A stretch of DNA of 64,000 bases from Devosia sp. YR412 (GCF_900110945.1 NZ_FOFL01000004.1:186001-250000); one strand, 5' to 3'. Shown: positions 26,007-36,873, numbered from the stretch's first letter. The notes: generated from the sequence alone by a model not told the origin. Numbers and translations are program-made.

Positions 26007-27293
26007 TCAGAGCCTGGGACCGACCTTGGCCGGATCGAGTATTTCCGGCCGGCCGGTCAGGCTCAGCTTGCTCTGCCTCGGGGCGGTCCTCGAAATAACT
26101 TTGCCGCCTTTGATCACCGCCAGCCGCGTCGCCTTGAGGCGGATGGCCTCGATCGGGTCGGCGGCCTGCAGCAGCACCATGTCGGCCTTGCAGCCGACCT
26201 CGACGCCATAGCCATCGAGATGGAGGATTTCCGCCGGGCCGGTGGTCACCGCGGCAAAGCACTGGCGCATGGCATTGCGGCTGGTCATCTGCGCCACATG
26301 AAGGCCCATGCTGGCCACTTCCAGCATGTCGGCCTGGCCCAGCGAATACCAGGGGTCCATCATGCAATCCTGCCCGAAGGCGGCAGTAATGCCATAGGTC
26401 AGCATTTCCGGAATCCGCGTCATGCCGCGGCGCTTGGGATAGGTGTCGTGGCGGCCCTGGATGCCGATATTGATATTGGGATTGGCAATGGCGGCGACGC
26501 CCGCCTCGGCCATCAGCGGCAGCAGTTTGGACACATAATAATTGTCCATGGAATGCATCGAGGTCAGGTGCGAGCCGGCCACGCGACCATTAAGACCGAG
26601 GCGCTGGGTCTCATAGGTCAGCGTTTCGATATGGCGGCTCAGTGGATCGTCGGTCTCGTCGCAGTGGAGATCCACCAGCAGGCCGCGCTTCTCGGCGATC
26701 TGGCACAGCGCCGTGACGCTGGCGGCGCCATCGGCCATGGTCCGCTCGAAATGGGGAATGCCGCCGACCACGTCGACGCCCATGTCCAGGGCCCGATCGA
26801 GCAGGTCCACGGCGCCGGGAGAGCGGTAATAGCCGTCCTGCGGAAAGGCCACGAGCTGCAGATCGATATAGGGCGCCACGCGGCGCTTGACCTCGAGCAG
26901 AGCCTCGACACCAAGCAGGCGATCGTCGCAGATATCGACATGGGTGCGGATGGCCAGCAAGCCTTGTGACACCGCGAGATCGCAATAGGCCAGGGCGCGA
27001 TCGACCACCGCTTCCTGGGTCAGCAGCGGCTTGAGCTCGCCCCAGATCTGGATGCCTTCGAGCAGCAGCCCGCTTTCGTTGAAGCGCGGCAGGCCGAGCG
27101 ACAGGGTCGCGTCCATGTGGAAATGGCAATCGACAAAGGGCGGCGACACGAGCTGCCCGCCAGCGTCGATCACCTCGCCCGCCTCGCCGCCGAGATCAGC
27201 CTCAATGGCGGTGACAAGGCCGCCGGAGACGCCGATATCCACGCCGGTGCGGCCATCGGGAAGAGTGGCATTGGTGAGCTTCAGATCGAACAC
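26007..27293 (-). CDS. Cytosine deaminase-like amidohydrolase
   Basis: 428 aa, CodA-type branch of the amidohydrolase superfamily. Motifs are VDCHFHMDATLS (HxH), LHCDETDD, GSHLTSMHSMDN and GQDCMMDPWYSLG, very close to the CodA HCDE / SH..AMH / D..MDPW series. Such enzymes deaminate cytosine, isoguanine, creatinine or other cyclic amidines. It is the last gene of a BMP-type nucleoside ABC operon, 15 bases after a permease, which fits uptake followed by deamination. Substrate remains open. Confidence 0.88.
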   Translation of the reverse strand: MFDLKLTNATLPDGRTGVDIGVSGGLVTAIEADLGGEAGEVIDAGGQLVSPPFVDCHFHMDATLSLGLPRFNESGLLLEGIQIWGELKPLLTQEAVVDRALAYCDLAVSQGLLAIRTHVDICDDRLLGVEALLEVKRRVAPYIDLQLVAFPQDGYYRSPGAVDLLDRALDMGVDVVGGIPHFERTMADGAASVTALCQIAEKRGLLVDLHCDETDDPLSRHIETLTYETQRLGLNGRVAGSHLTSMHSMDNYYVSKLLPLMAEAGVAAIANPNINIGIQGRHDTYPKRRGMTRIPEMLTYGITAAFGQDCMMDPWYSLGQADMLEVASMGLHVAQMTSRNAMRQCFAAVTTGPAEILHLDGYGVEVGCKADMVLLQAADPIEAIRLKATRLAVIKGGKVISRTAPRQSKLSLTGRPEILDPAKVGPRL

Positions 27294-27308
27294 GGGGTAC
27301 CTCAGAAA

Positions 27309-28256
27309 TTAGTGCCGCTGGCCCTTGAACCAGGGCTGCAGCAGGGCGCGCGGATAGTCCGCCCGGCGGGCCACCAGCACAAGCGCCACGATGGACAGGA
27401 GATAAGGCAGCATCAGGAAGACCTGCCCCGGCACGACCTGGCCGATTTCGGCCTGCAGTCGGATCTGGAAGGCGTCAAAAGCGCCGAACAGCAGCGCCCC
27501 GAGCAGCGCTTTGCCCGGCTGCCAGGAGGCGAAGACCACCAGCGCGATGCAGATCCAGCCGCGGCCATTGACCATGCCGAAAAAGAAGGCGTCGAAGGCC
27601 GACATGGTGAGGAAGGCCCCGCCCAGCGCCATCAGCGCCGAACCGGCTACCACCGCGCCAATGCGCAGCCCGCGTACAGAAAGGCCCTGCGCCTCGACCG
27701 AGGCCGGATTGTCGCCGACGGCGCGAATGGCGAGACCCAGCGGCGTGCGATAAAGCACGAAGGCGACCAGGGCGACGAAAGCGAGGGCCAGGAAGGTCAG
27801 CGGCGTCTGCTGGAACAAAGCCGGGCCGAAGAAGGGCAGATCGCTGAGGCCGGGAATGCTCACCGGCTGGAACGGGACAATGCGCGGCGGCGAGGTCACC
27901 GTCGGCAACGCCGTGCGATAGGTGAAATAGCTCAGACTGGTGGCCAAGAGCGTGATGCCGATGCCCGACACGTGCTGCGACAGGCCCAGGATCACCGCCA
28001 GTACGGCATGCAGCAGGCCAAAGGTCGCCCCGGTCGCCAGCGCCACCAGCACCCCGCCCCACAGCCCCGCCCCGAGATAAACCGCCAGCCAGCCGGCCAT
28101 GGCGCCAGCGACAAATATCCCCTCGATGCCGAGGTTGAGCACCCCTGCCCTTTCGCAGATCAGTGCGCCCAGCACGCCAAAGATCAGCGGCGTGGCGATG
28201 CGGATGGCGGCAGCCCAGAAATTGGCGGAACCGAAAATGTCGAGCAGCACATCCAT
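27309..28256 (-). CDS. BMP-type ABC transporter permease 2
   Basis: 315 aa, strongly hydrophobic with about eight membrane segments. It has the permease-family core GVLNLGIEGIFVAGA and GLAIRAVGDNPASVEAQGL, typical of the second permease of nucleoside importers. The start lies 3 bases after the previous permease stop. Together with the neighbouring permease it forms the membrane channel; the importer is completed by the ATPase and binding protein upstream. Confidence 0.9.
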   Translation of the reverse strand: MDVLLDIFGSANFWAAAIRIATPLIFGVLGALICERAGVLNLGIEGIFVAGAMAGWLAVYLGAGLWGGVLVALATGATFGLLHAVLAVILGLSQHVSGIGITLLATSLSYFTYRTALPTVTSPPRIVPFQPVSIPGLSDLPFFGPALFQQTPLTFLALAFVALVAFVLYRTPLGLAIRAVGDNPASVEAQGLSVRGLRIGAVVAGSALMALGGAFLTMSAFDAFFFGMVNGRGWICIALVVFASWQPGKALLGALLFGAFDAFQIRLQAEIGQVVPGQVFLMLPYLLSIVALVLVARRADYPRALLQPWFKGQRH

Positions 28257-28259
28257 GGC

Positions 28260-29342
28260 CTATGCCCCCGCAGCCGGCGCAGCAGCCCGCTCGTAGCGGA
28301 TGCGGAAGCGCAGGAAAAAACCGCCGATCAAGACGCAAAGCAGCGACAGCGCCACCACGAGATCGGCCAGATAGTTGGAAATACCGGTGGCCCGGCTCAT
28401 CGAGTCGGCGCCGACAAACACCGCCGCCACGAAGACCGCCGCGAACACCGTTCCCACGGGCGACAGCCCCGCCAGCATGGCGACGACAATGCCGGAATAG
28501 CCAAAGCCCGGCGACAGGTCAGCCGAGAGATAGCCCTTGACGCCCGCCACCTCGCTGACACCGGCCAGCCCCGCGAGGCCACCCGAGATCAGCGCCACCT
28601 TGAGCATGGTCGCATCGACCGGAATGCCAGCAAAGCGTGCCGCGGCGCGGTTCTCGCCCACCGCCTTGATCTCGAAGCCCAGCACTGTCTTGCGCACGAG
28701 CACCCACAGCAGAATGGCGGCCGCGACGCCGACCACCAGGCCCCAATGCATGCGCAGGCGCGGCACCAGCTTGTCGAACTTTGCCTCGGCCAGCAGCGGC
28801 ACCGATTGCGGCCAGCCCATGGACAGCGGGTCCTTGAGCGGCCCTTCCACCAGCATCTGCACCAGCAGGATCACCACGAAATTGAGCAGCAGGGTGATGA
28901 CCACCTCGTCGGCGCCGAAGCGCTGCTTAAGCAGGGTCGGAATGATCATCATCAACCCGCCGGCGACGAAGCCGGCGATCATCACCGTGGGGATCAGCAG
29001 CATGGGCGGCATCTGGAGAAGACCCGAGCCGACCAAAACCGCGGACAGCGCGCCGATATAGAGCTGTCCCTCGGCGCCGATATTCCACAGCCGGGCGCGG
29101 AAGGCGACCGCAGCGGCAAGGCCGGTAAGGATCAGTGGCGTGGCGCGATTGAGCGTTTCCGACAGGGCGAACATCGAGCCGAAGGCGCCCTGGATGATCA
29201 GCCCATAGGCGGTGAAGGGCGAGCCACCGGCAAACAGCACGGGAATGGCGACCAGCAGCAGCGCGGCCAACCCTGCCCCCAGCGAGACCAGGAGTTTGAG
29301 CGCTATCGACGCGTCGGCACGGGCTTCGAGACGGAAACTCAT
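28260..29342 (-). CDS. BMP-type ABC transporter permease 1
   Basis: 360 aa with about nine to ten predicted membrane segments. LWNIGAEGQLYIGAL and GFEIKAVGENRAAARFAGI match the first permease of the nucleoside/BMP class. Its start overlaps the ATPase stop by 4 bases (ATGA). It is longer than the second permease at its N-terminus, as usual for this pair. Confidence 0.9.
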   Translation of the reverse strand: MSFRLEARADASIALKLLVSLGAGLAALLLVAIPVLFAGGSPFTAYGLIIQGAFGSMFALSETLNRATPLILTGLAAAVAFRARLWNIGAEGQLYIGALSAVLVGSGLLQMPPMLLIPTVMIAGFVAGGLMMIIPTLLKQRFGADEVVITLLLNFVVILLVQMLVEGPLKDPLSMGWPQSVPLLAEAKFDKLVPRLRMHWGLVVGVAAAILLWVLVRKTVLGFEIKAVGENRAAARFAGIPVDATMLKVALISGGLAGLAGVSEVAGVKGYLSADLSPGFGYSGIVVAMLAGLSPVGTVFAAVFVAAVFVGADSMSRATGISNYLADLVVALSLLCVLIGGFFLRFRIRYERAAAPAAGA

Positions 29343-30850
29343 GCCGCCTGCCCCGCCATCAGAAGACCCACGGCGCCGCGATCCAGCCGGTCGGACGGGC
29401 CGGCATCGCTCACTTCCCCGGCATGCACCACAAGGAAGCGATCGGCCAAGGCAAACAATTCGTCGAGATCCTCCGAGATCACCAGCACGGCCGCGCCACG
29501 ATCGCGCGCGGCGATGATGCGGCGGTGGACTTCGGACTGGGCGCCGACGTCGAGGCCGCGCGTCGGCTGGTTGGCGAGGATGACGCGCGGCTCGCGCTCC
29601 AGCACCCTTGCGAGGATCAGTTTCTGCACATTGCCACCCGAGAGCAGCCGCGCTTCGGCATCGGGGCCCGGGCAGCGGATGTCATATGCGGCGATGGCGC
29701 TGGTCGCACGCGCCTGCATGGCCTTGCGGTCGAGCAGGCCCATGCGCGAGAAGGCGCCGCTGCGCACTTCCTCGATGGCAATATTGTCGGCCACGCTCAT
29801 CGTGCCGACCACGCCATCATGCTGGCGATCCTCGGGCATGCGGGCCACGCCCGCCGCGACGAGGGCGCGCGGATCGGCGCGGGTGATCGGCTCGCCATAA
29901 AGCAGCACGGCCCCCTGGTCGGGCACGGCAAGCCCCGAAATCAGCGCGGCAATGCCGCCCTGCCCGTTGCCGGACACACCGGCCAGTCCGACGATCTCGC
30001 CGGCCCGCAGGGCAAAGCCCACATTGCGCAGCGACTCTCGCGTCGAGCCCCGCCGCAGGTGCACATCGGAAAATTCGAGCAGGGTCTCGGCCGGCGTCGC
30101 CGCCGTACGCTTTACCTCGGCCACGGCCTTTCCCACCATCAGGTCGGCAATGGCGCGGCGGTCCGCGTCGGCCGTCACCAGTTCGCCCGCCTTGCGGCCG
30201 CCGCGCAGCACGAGGATGCGCGTCGAGACCGACAGCACTTCGCCCAGCTTGTGGGAGATAAAGATCACGCCCAGCCCATTGGCGGCGAGGCGCCGCAACA
30301 CGGTGAACAGGCCCTCGGCCTCCTGCGGCGTCAGCACCGCCGTCGGCTCGTCGAGGATCAGCACTCGCACATTACGATAGAGCGCCTTGAGGATTTCCAC
30401 CCGCTGCTTTTCGCCCACGGTGAGGCTGGCCACCTTGCGGTCGAGATCCACCTCAAGCCCGCTTTCGGCAATGATCTGCTCGACCTTTTTGCGCGCCGCA
30501 GCCTTGCCGCCCAGCGCAAACAGCCCCTCGGTGCCCAGCCGGATATTGTCGAGGCCGGAGAGGTTTTCGGCCAGGGCAAAATGCTGATGCACCATGCCAA
30601 TGCCGGCTTTGAGTGCCGCGCCGGGCGAGCCGGGCGGCAGCATTTCGCCATTGACCCGCACCACACCCTCGTCCTGCACATAATGCCCGAACAGGATATT
30701 CATCAGCGTGGTCTTGCCCGCGCCATTCTCGCCCAGCAGCGCCAGGATTTCGCCCCGCCGCAGGCTTAGGTCGAGATGGTCATTGGCCGTGAGCTTGCCG
30801 AAGCGCTTGGTAATGCCTTCGAGCGAGAGAACGGTGTCTGTACTGGTCAT
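29339..30850 (-). CDS. BMP-type ABC transporter ATP-binding protein (two-domain)
   Basis: 503 aa, two fused nucleotide-binding domains as in RbsA/YufO. The start MTSTDTVLSLEGITKRF is chosen because the open frame further upstream has no family character. The first domain is complete: GENGAGKTTLMN, LTVGEKQRVEI and RVLILDEPTAVLT. The second has the degenerate Walker A VSGNGQGGIAALISG and LSGGNVQKLILARVLE with ANQPTRGLD, a known asymmetry of the class. It powers nucleoside-type uptake. Confidence 0.92.
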   Translation of the reverse strand: MTSTDTVLSLEGITKRFGKLTANDHLDLSLRRGEILALLGENGAGKTTLMNILFGHYVQDEGVVRVNGEMLPPGSPGAALKAGIGMVHQHFALAENLSGLDNIRLGTEGLFALGGKAAARKKVEQIIAESGLEVDLDRKVASLTVGEKQRVEILKALYRNVRVLILDEPTAVLTPQEAEGLFTVLRRLAANGLGVIFISHKLGEVLSVSTRILVLRGGRKAGELVTADADRRAIADLMVGKAVAEVKRTAATPAETLLEFSDVHLRRGSTRESLRNVGFALRAGEIVGLAGVSGNGQGGIAALISGLAVPDQGAVLLYGEPITRADPRALVAAGVARMPEDRQHDGVVGTMSVADNIAIEEVRSGAFSRMGLLDRKAMQARATSAIAAYDIRCPGPDAEARLLSGGNVQKLILARVLEREPRVILANQPTRGLDVGAQSEVHRRIIAARDRGAAVLVISEDLDELFALADRFLVVHAGEVSDAGPSDRLDRGAVGLLMAGQAA

Positions 30851-30872
30851 TGCCGCTTCCAGGCATTGGAGA

Positions 30873-30894
30873 CCGGGCGCTCGAAAGCGCCCGG
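30873..30894 (-). terminator. Intercistronic stem-loop after the binding-protein gene
   Basis: An 8-bp perfect GC stem CCGGGCGC / GCGCCCGG with a 6-base loop lies in the 52-base gap between the BMP gene and its ATPase. No U-run follows, so partial attenuation or mRNA protection, giving more binding protein than ATPase, is likelier than full termination (inference). Confidence 0.6.
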
Positions 30895-30902
30895 CAAAGG
30901 GA

Positions 30903-31898
30903 TCAGAGGGTCGACGACGGCTCGGCGTCGTTGATCTCGACCTTGAAGCTGCCGTCGAGGATTTCGGCTTCCTTGGCCTTGGCAGCGGCGACTGCGTCGG
31001 CACCGGCCAGCGCCTCGTCATAGACCGCACTGGAGCCGCCATATTCCATGAAGGCATAGATGCCATAATCGGACGCGGTGAAGCTGCCCCCCTTCACATC
31101 GGCAATGGCCTTGTCGATCATCGGCGTGCCGTCCCAGAGCGCGCTGGCAAGGATGGTGCCCGGATAATCGGCCGACGTGTCGATGACATTGCCGATGGCG
31201 AGGATACCGCGTTCCTTGGCGGCATCGGAGACGCCGAAGCGCTCGGCATAGAGGATGTCGGCGCCGGCATCGACCATGGCGAAGGCCGCTTCCTTGGCCT
31301 TGGGCGGATCATACCAGGAGTTGATGAAGCTGATGGAAAACTTTGCTTCCGGATTGACCGACAGCGCGCCGGCGATGAAGGCGTTCATCAGGCGATTTAC
31401 TTCGGGAATGGCAAAGCCGCCGACCATGCCGATGACATTGGACTCGGTCTTGGCGCCGGCAATCATGCCGGTGAGGTAACTCGGTTCCTGGATGAAATTG
31501 TCGAAAGTGGCAAAGTTGGGCTCGACCGGCGGGAGCGAGGAGCCCATCAGGAAGCTGATTTCGGGATAGTCGGCGGCCACGGCGCGGGCCGGCGCTTCGA
31601 CGGCAAAGGCCTCGCCGATCATCAGCGCCACGCCCTGCTCGGCATATTCGCGCATCACGCGCTCATAGTCGGTCGCCGTGGTGTTTTCCGAATAGACATA
31701 TTCGATCTCGCCGCGCTCCTGCGCCGCCACCAGCGCATTGTGCAGGCGGCTGGCCCATTGCTGCTCCACCGGCACGGTCCATACCGCCGCAACCTTGATC
31801 ACGTCCTGCGCCAGCGCGGCGCCCGACAGCGCCATCGCAGTGCCCAAGGCCAGTGCCGACACAAAGGCACGGCGACCAAGCTTGAATTGATCCATCAT
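30903..31898 (-). CDS. BMP/PnrA-family periplasmic substrate-binding protein
   Basis: 331 aa from the first of two adjacent ATGs, which has a GGGGAAAAG site. An N-terminal export signal with twin-Arg (KLGRRAFVSALALG) ends near SGAALAQD, so Tat or Sec export is possible. No lipobox Cys is present. The BMP core shows IKVAAVWTVPVEQQWASRL, NTTATDYERVMREYAEQG, VGGFAIPEVNRLMNAF and SWYDPPKAKEAA. The family binds purine nucleosides and related molecules. First gene of a five-gene minus-strand import/deamination operon. Confidence 0.9.
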   Translation of the reverse strand: MMDQFKLGRRAFVSALALGTAMALSGAALAQDVIKVAAVWTVPVEQQWASRLHNALVAAQERGEIEYVYSENTTATDYERVMREYAEQGVALMIGEAFAVEAPARAVAADYPEISFLMGSSLPPVEPNFATFDNFIQEPSYLTGMIAGAKTESNVIGMVGGFAIPEVNRLMNAFIAGALSVNPEAKFSISFINSWYDPPKAKEAAFAMVDAGADILYAERFGVSDAAKERGILAIGNVIDTSADYPGTILASALWDGTPMIDKAIADVKGGSFTASDYGIYAFMEYGGSSAVYDEALAGADAVAAAKAKEAEILDGSFKVEINDAEPSSTL

Positions 31899-32185
31899 CT
31901 CTTTTCCCCTGCTGTACAAAAAATGCCCACGCCTCTTCTGTGCCCATCTAGGAGGCAAATCGTAATGCATGCAAGAGCCAAAGATTTGACAGTCCCCGTT
32001 ATCATCAGGCGCCAATTGGTCAATAGCGGCGGCAAGCATTGCCTTGGGACGCCAAGCCAAGAGAAAGGCGGCTGGGCCAATCCATTTCCCTGCCGCCCAT
32101 GGGATAGTCCCCCGCACATGAGACCAAGGCAGACCGTTACCGGTGCTTGCGGCAACGCCTCTGCCCTCAATGGGGGTGATGGACC
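31899..32185. other. Divergent promoter region, BMP operon and secreted amidohydrolase
   Basis: 287 bases with no credible gene. It must hold the BMP promoter (minus) and the amidohydrolase promoter (plus). TGTACA at 31914-31919 is a short palindrome close to the BMP start, but it matches the TGTAnTACA motif only in part. Nothing else stands out. Confidence 0.5.
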
Positions 32186-33589
32186 ATGCCGCATCAAGCT
32201 TGGACGTGTTTTCGCACGGCGCCCGCCAGGCGGTCAGGCCGCTACTGGCTGTGTTCGACGGCCCTGTTCGGCCTGCTTTTCTTTGGCCCGGTGCAGGCGC
32301 AACCATCTCCGGAGCGCAGCGACACCCTGTTCGAAAATGTCCGAATTTTCGATGGCACCAGTTCTGAGCTGTCGCCACCCAGCAATGTGCTGGTCCACGA
32401 CGGCAAGATCGACCGCATCGCCGAGGACGCCATAACGGCAGAAGGCGCGACCATCATTGATGGCGACGGTATGATCCTGATGCCGGGGTTGATCGATGCG
32501 CATTGGCACACCATGCTGATCCGCAACAATCCCGCGCAATCCATCTTCGGCGACATCGGCTACAATTACATCAGCGCCGCCGACGAGGCTAAGGACACCC
32601 TGCTGCGCGGCTTCACCACAGTGCGCGATGTCGGTGGGCCGTCCTTTGGACTAAAGCAGGCCATCGATGAAGGCCTGACCATGGGGCCGCGCATCTTTCC
32701 CTCCGGCGCCATGATCACCATCACCAGCGGGCACGGCGACTTCCGCCAGCTGTCCGAACTACCGCGCACAATTGGCGGTCACATGGCCCGGATGGAAGTG
32801 GTCGGTGGCAGCATGCTGGCCGACAGCCCCGACGAGGTCCGTCTGCGGGTGCGCGAGCAATTGATGCTGGGCGCCTCGCAGATCAAGCTAACCGCCGGCG
32901 GCGGCGTGTCATCGCCGTTCAGCCCAGTGGATGTCACCACATTCACGCTTGAAGAGCTGAAAGCCGCGGTGGAGGCCGCCGACAATTGGGGCACCTATGT
33001 TACCGCCCACGCCTTCACCCCAAAAGCCATCCAGCGTGCCGTCGAGGCCGGGGTCAAGGTGATCGAGCATGGCTTCCTGATGGACGACGAGACGGCGCAA
33101 TTGCTGGCCGACAAGGATATTTGGCTGAGCCTGCAGCCGCTGCCCGAAGCTATGCGGCTGGGCTTCCCGGAAGGCTCGGTGCAGCGCGAGGGCGCCGACG
33201 CGGTCTTCCCCGGCATCACCCATGCCTATGAGCTGGCGCGCAAATACCATCTCCGCACCGCCTGGGGCACCGATGTGCTGTTTTCCCAGGCGCTAGCCCA
33301 GCAGCAGGGCGCCATCCTCGCCTCGCTGATCCGCTGGTACACGCCTGCCGAGGCTCTCATCATGGCCACCAGCACCAATGCCGAACTGCTGGCGCTGTCC
33401 GGTCCACGCAATCCCTATCCCGGCAAGCTTGGCGTGGTTGAACAGGGCGCGCTGGCCGACCTGTTGCTGGTTGGTGGCAATCCGCTCGACGACCTCGAGC
33501 TTGTGGCCGATCCGGACAATTTCGTACTGATCATGAAGGACGGCGTCATCTACAAGAACACGCTCGACGACGCCCCTGACACCAACTGA
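32186..33589 (+). CDS. Exported amidohydrolase (imidazolonepropionase/prolidase-like)
   Basis: 467 aa. It has an N-terminal signal, a basic RTAPARRSGR stretch then WLCSTALFGLLFFGPVQAQP, with probable cleavage after VQA, so it is periplasmic or secreted. Metal motifs are DAHWHTML (HxH), ASQIKLTAGGGV, TAHAFTP, IEHGFLMD and WGTDVLFS. Secreted COG1228 members include prolidase-like and acyl-amide hydrolases. The other amidohydrolases here lack signals, so this one may make products for import. It precedes an amino acid antiporter by 18 bases and may be cotranscribed with arginine catabolism genes. Confidence 0.85.
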   Translation: MPHQAWTCFRTAPARRSGRYWLCSTALFGLLFFGPVQAQPSPERSDTLFENVRIFDGTSSELSPPSNVLVHDGKIDRIAEDAITAEGATIIDGDGMILMPGLIDAHWHTMLIRNNPAQSIFGDIGYNYISAADEAKDTLLRGFTTVRDVGGPSFGLKQAIDEGLTMGPRIFPSGAMITITSGHGDFRQLSELPRTIGGHMARMEVVGGSMLADSPDEVRLRVREQLMLGASQIKLTAGGGVSSPFSPVDVTTFTLEELKAAVEAADNWGTYVTAHAFTPKAIQRAVEAGVKVIEHGFLMDDETAQLLADKDIWLSLQPLPEAMRLGFPEGSVQREGADAVFPGITHAYELARKYHLRTAWGTDVLFSQALAQQQGAILASLIRWYTPAEALIMATSTNAELLALSGPRNPYPGKLGVVEQGALADLLLVGGNPLDDLELVADPDNFVLIMKDGVIYKNTLDDAPDTN

Positions 33590-33607
33590 CGATTGGCGGG
33601 GCAACGC

Positions 33608-35041
33608 ATGGCATCGACACAAACCCAGAAACTTTCGCTGTTCAGCCTCACGGCCATGGTCGTCGGCTCGATGGTGGGCGCCGGCATTTTCAATCTGCCC
33701 GGCCGCTTCGGCGCCGCCACCGGCCCGTTCGGTGCCATCATCGCCTGGGCCATTGCCGGCACCGGCATGTATATGCTGGCCCGCGTCTTCCAAGCCCTGG
33801 CCGAAAAGCGGCCCGATATCGACTCCGGCGTCTTCGCCTATGCCAAGGCCGGCTTTGGCGATTACATGGGCTTCCTCTCGGCCTTTGGTTATTGGCTCGG
33901 GAGTTGCCTCGGCAATGTCTTCTACTGGGTGCTGATCGGCTCGACCCTGGGGCGCTTCTTCCCAGACCTGTTTGGCGACGGCAGCACAGCGATAGCCATA
34001 ATTGTCTCGTTGATCGGCATCTGGACCTTCCACACCATGATCCTGCGTGGCGTCGAGCAGGCGACCTTCATCAACATGGTCGTCACCGTCGCCAAGATCG
34101 TGCCGATTGTGGTGGCCATCCTCGCCATGGTCGTCGCCTTTAATTATCAGCAGTTTTCCGAGAACTTCTTCGGCGGCTTGGACATGCCGGAGAAAAGCCT
34201 GGTCAACCAGGTGCGCGACACCATGCTGATCACGGTCTTCGTATTTCTGGGTATCGAGGGCGCCAGCGTCTATTCCCGCTTTGCCAAGCAACGCTCAGAT
34301 GTCGGTCGCGCCACCATCCTCGGCTTCGTCGCTGTTACCGGCCTGATGGTCGCCGTAACCCTCCTGCCCTATGCCAATTCACCCCGCGCCGCTATCGCCG
34401 GCCTGCAGCAGCCGTCGCTCGCCGGCGCGCTCGAAGCCGTGGTCGGCCATTGGGGCGCGGTGTTCATCTCCATCGGCGTGCTGATTTCCGTGCTCGGCGC
34501 CTATCTCGCCTGGTCGCTGATCTGCGCCGAAGTGCTGTTCGCCGCCGCCAAGTCCGAAGACATGCCGCGCTTGTTCGCCGCCCAGAACGGCAATCGCGTG
34601 CCGGCCAATGCGCTCTGGGCCACCAATAGCGTCGTCTCGCTCTTCGTCATCTCGACCTATTGGTCGGCCGATGCCTTCAATTTCATGCTCGACATGACCA
34701 GCGTCACGGCGCTGCTGCCCTATCTGCTGGTCGCCGGCTATGGCGTGCTGCTGGCGCGCAGTGGCCGGGGCTATGAGCACAGCCCTTATGAACGCAATCG
34801 CGACCAGGTCTTTGCCTGGATCGCCGTCATCTACACGCTCTTCATGTTCGTCGCGGCGGGCCTGCAATTCGTGGCCCTTGTCTGCGTGCTCTTCGTGCCC
34901 GGCACGCTTCTCTATGTCTGGGCCCGGCGCGAGCAAAAGAAGCTGCTGTTCACCCCGGTGGAATGGGGCGTCTTTGCCGTGGCGGCCGCCGGCTGCATCA
35001 CCGGCCTCACCATGCTGGCGACCGGTTATATCCAGCTCTAG
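33608..35041 (+). CDS. APC-family basic amino acid antiporter (ArcD/YdgI-like)
   Basis: 477 aa, about 12 membrane segments. I use the ATG at 33608, which follows a GGCGGGG site, rather than a TTG 15 bases earlier. MVGAGIFNLPGRFGAATGPFG is the APC-type helix-1 signature and FLGIEGASVYSRFAKQRSDVGRAT is typical of arginine/ornithine or basic amino acid antiporters. It probably exchanges arginine for ornithine or citrulline with the deiminase 9 bases downstream. arcD is a reasonable name but not certain. Confidence 0.85.
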   Translation: MASTQTQKLSLFSLTAMVVGSMVGAGIFNLPGRFGAATGPFGAIIAWAIAGTGMYMLARVFQALAEKRPDIDSGVFAYAKAGFGDYMGFLSAFGYWLGSCLGNVFYWVLIGSTLGRFFPDLFGDGSTAIAIIVSLIGIWTFHTMILRGVEQATFINMVVTVAKIVPIVVAILAMVVAFNYQQFSENFFGGLDMPEKSLVNQVRDTMLITVFVFLGIEGASVYSRFAKQRSDVGRATILGFVAVTGLMVAVTLLPYANSPRAAIAGLQQPSLAGALEAVVGHWGAVFISIGVLISVLGAYLAWSLICAEVLFAAAKSEDMPRLFAAQNGNRVPANALWATNSVVSLFVISTYWSADAFNFMLDMTSVTALLPYLLVAGYGVLLARSGRGYEHSPYERNRDQVFAWIAVIYTLFMFVAAGLQFVALVCVLFVPGTLLYVWARREQKKLLFTPVEWGVFAVAAAGCITGLTMLATGYIQL

Positions 35042-36298
<1,257 letters not shown>

Positions 36299-36309
36299 GG
36301 AGGATTACT

Positions 36310-36873
36310 ATGCCATCCCAATCGGCCGGCCTCGCCACCACGCTCACTGCCCTACGCGGCGTGGTACTCATCATTGCAGGGCTGTTTGCCCTTGCTTATC
36401 CCCTACAGGCGTTGCGGTTGCTGGTCTTCGTCGGCGGCGGGATCCTGGTCCTCGACGGTATCCTCAACATGGCGGCGCTGCGGCTCACCGGTCCGCGTGA
36501 CCTGAGCTTCTGGATCGGCATCGCCCGCAGCGTTTTGGCCATACTCGCCGGTCTGATGGTGCTGTGCAGCCCCTGGCTGATCCCCATGCTGTCGGTCGGC
36601 ACCTTGCGCATTTTGGTCGGCATCCAGGCCATCATCCTCGGCATGCTCGAAGTCTGCACCCTGCTGCTGCCGCGCGCAAAAGCCCGCGATGGCCTGTGGT
36701 CAACACTGATAAGCGGCGGTGCCTATGCCCTGTTCGGTCTGGCCCTGATCGCCCTGCCCGTCGACAATGCAGTGATCCTGGTACAGGTCATCGCCGTGCT
36801 GATGGTGGTCTTTGCCCTCAGCCTGCTGGTCGGCGTCTGGCGCCAGCGCGCAGCCGTCAATGCGATGGATTGA
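36310..36873 (+). CDS. HdeD-like (DUF308) membrane protein
   Basis: 187 aa, starting at the ATG after a GAGGAGGATT site. Six hydrophobic segments, several with the repeated hydrophobic LRxLVFVGGGILVLDG / LRILVGIQAIILG pattern of the HdeD family. HdeD of Escherichia coli is tied to acid resistance. Coupling to arginine deiminase, whose ammonia raises pH, fits a shared acid-stress role (inference). The gene is 11 bases downstream of arcA. Confidence 0.82.
   Translation: MPSQSAGLATTLTALRGVVLIIAGLFALAYPLQALRLLVFVGGGILVLDGILNMAALRLTGPRDLSFWIGIARSVLAILAGLMVLCSPWLIPMLSVGTLRILVGIQAIILGMLEVCTLLLPRAKARDGLWSTLISGGAYALFGLALIALPVDNAVILVQVIAVLMVVFALSLLVGVWRQRAAVNAMD

Noticed and set aside
27117..29900. 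A very long open frame (927 codons) on the plus strand
   Set aside because: It lies antisense to the deaminase, two permeases and ATPase genes, which have clear family motifs. Its composition (Arg, His, Gln, Asp) is the usual shadow of high-GC coding DNA.
31914..31919. TGTACA before the BMP gene as another GntR operator
   Set aside because: Only six bases match; it lacks the TTGTATAC half seen at the two good sites.
30708..32435. Long plus-strand open frame over the BMP operon
   Set aside because: It is antisense to the ATPase and BMP genes and then merges into the beginning of the secreted amidohydrolase in another frame.
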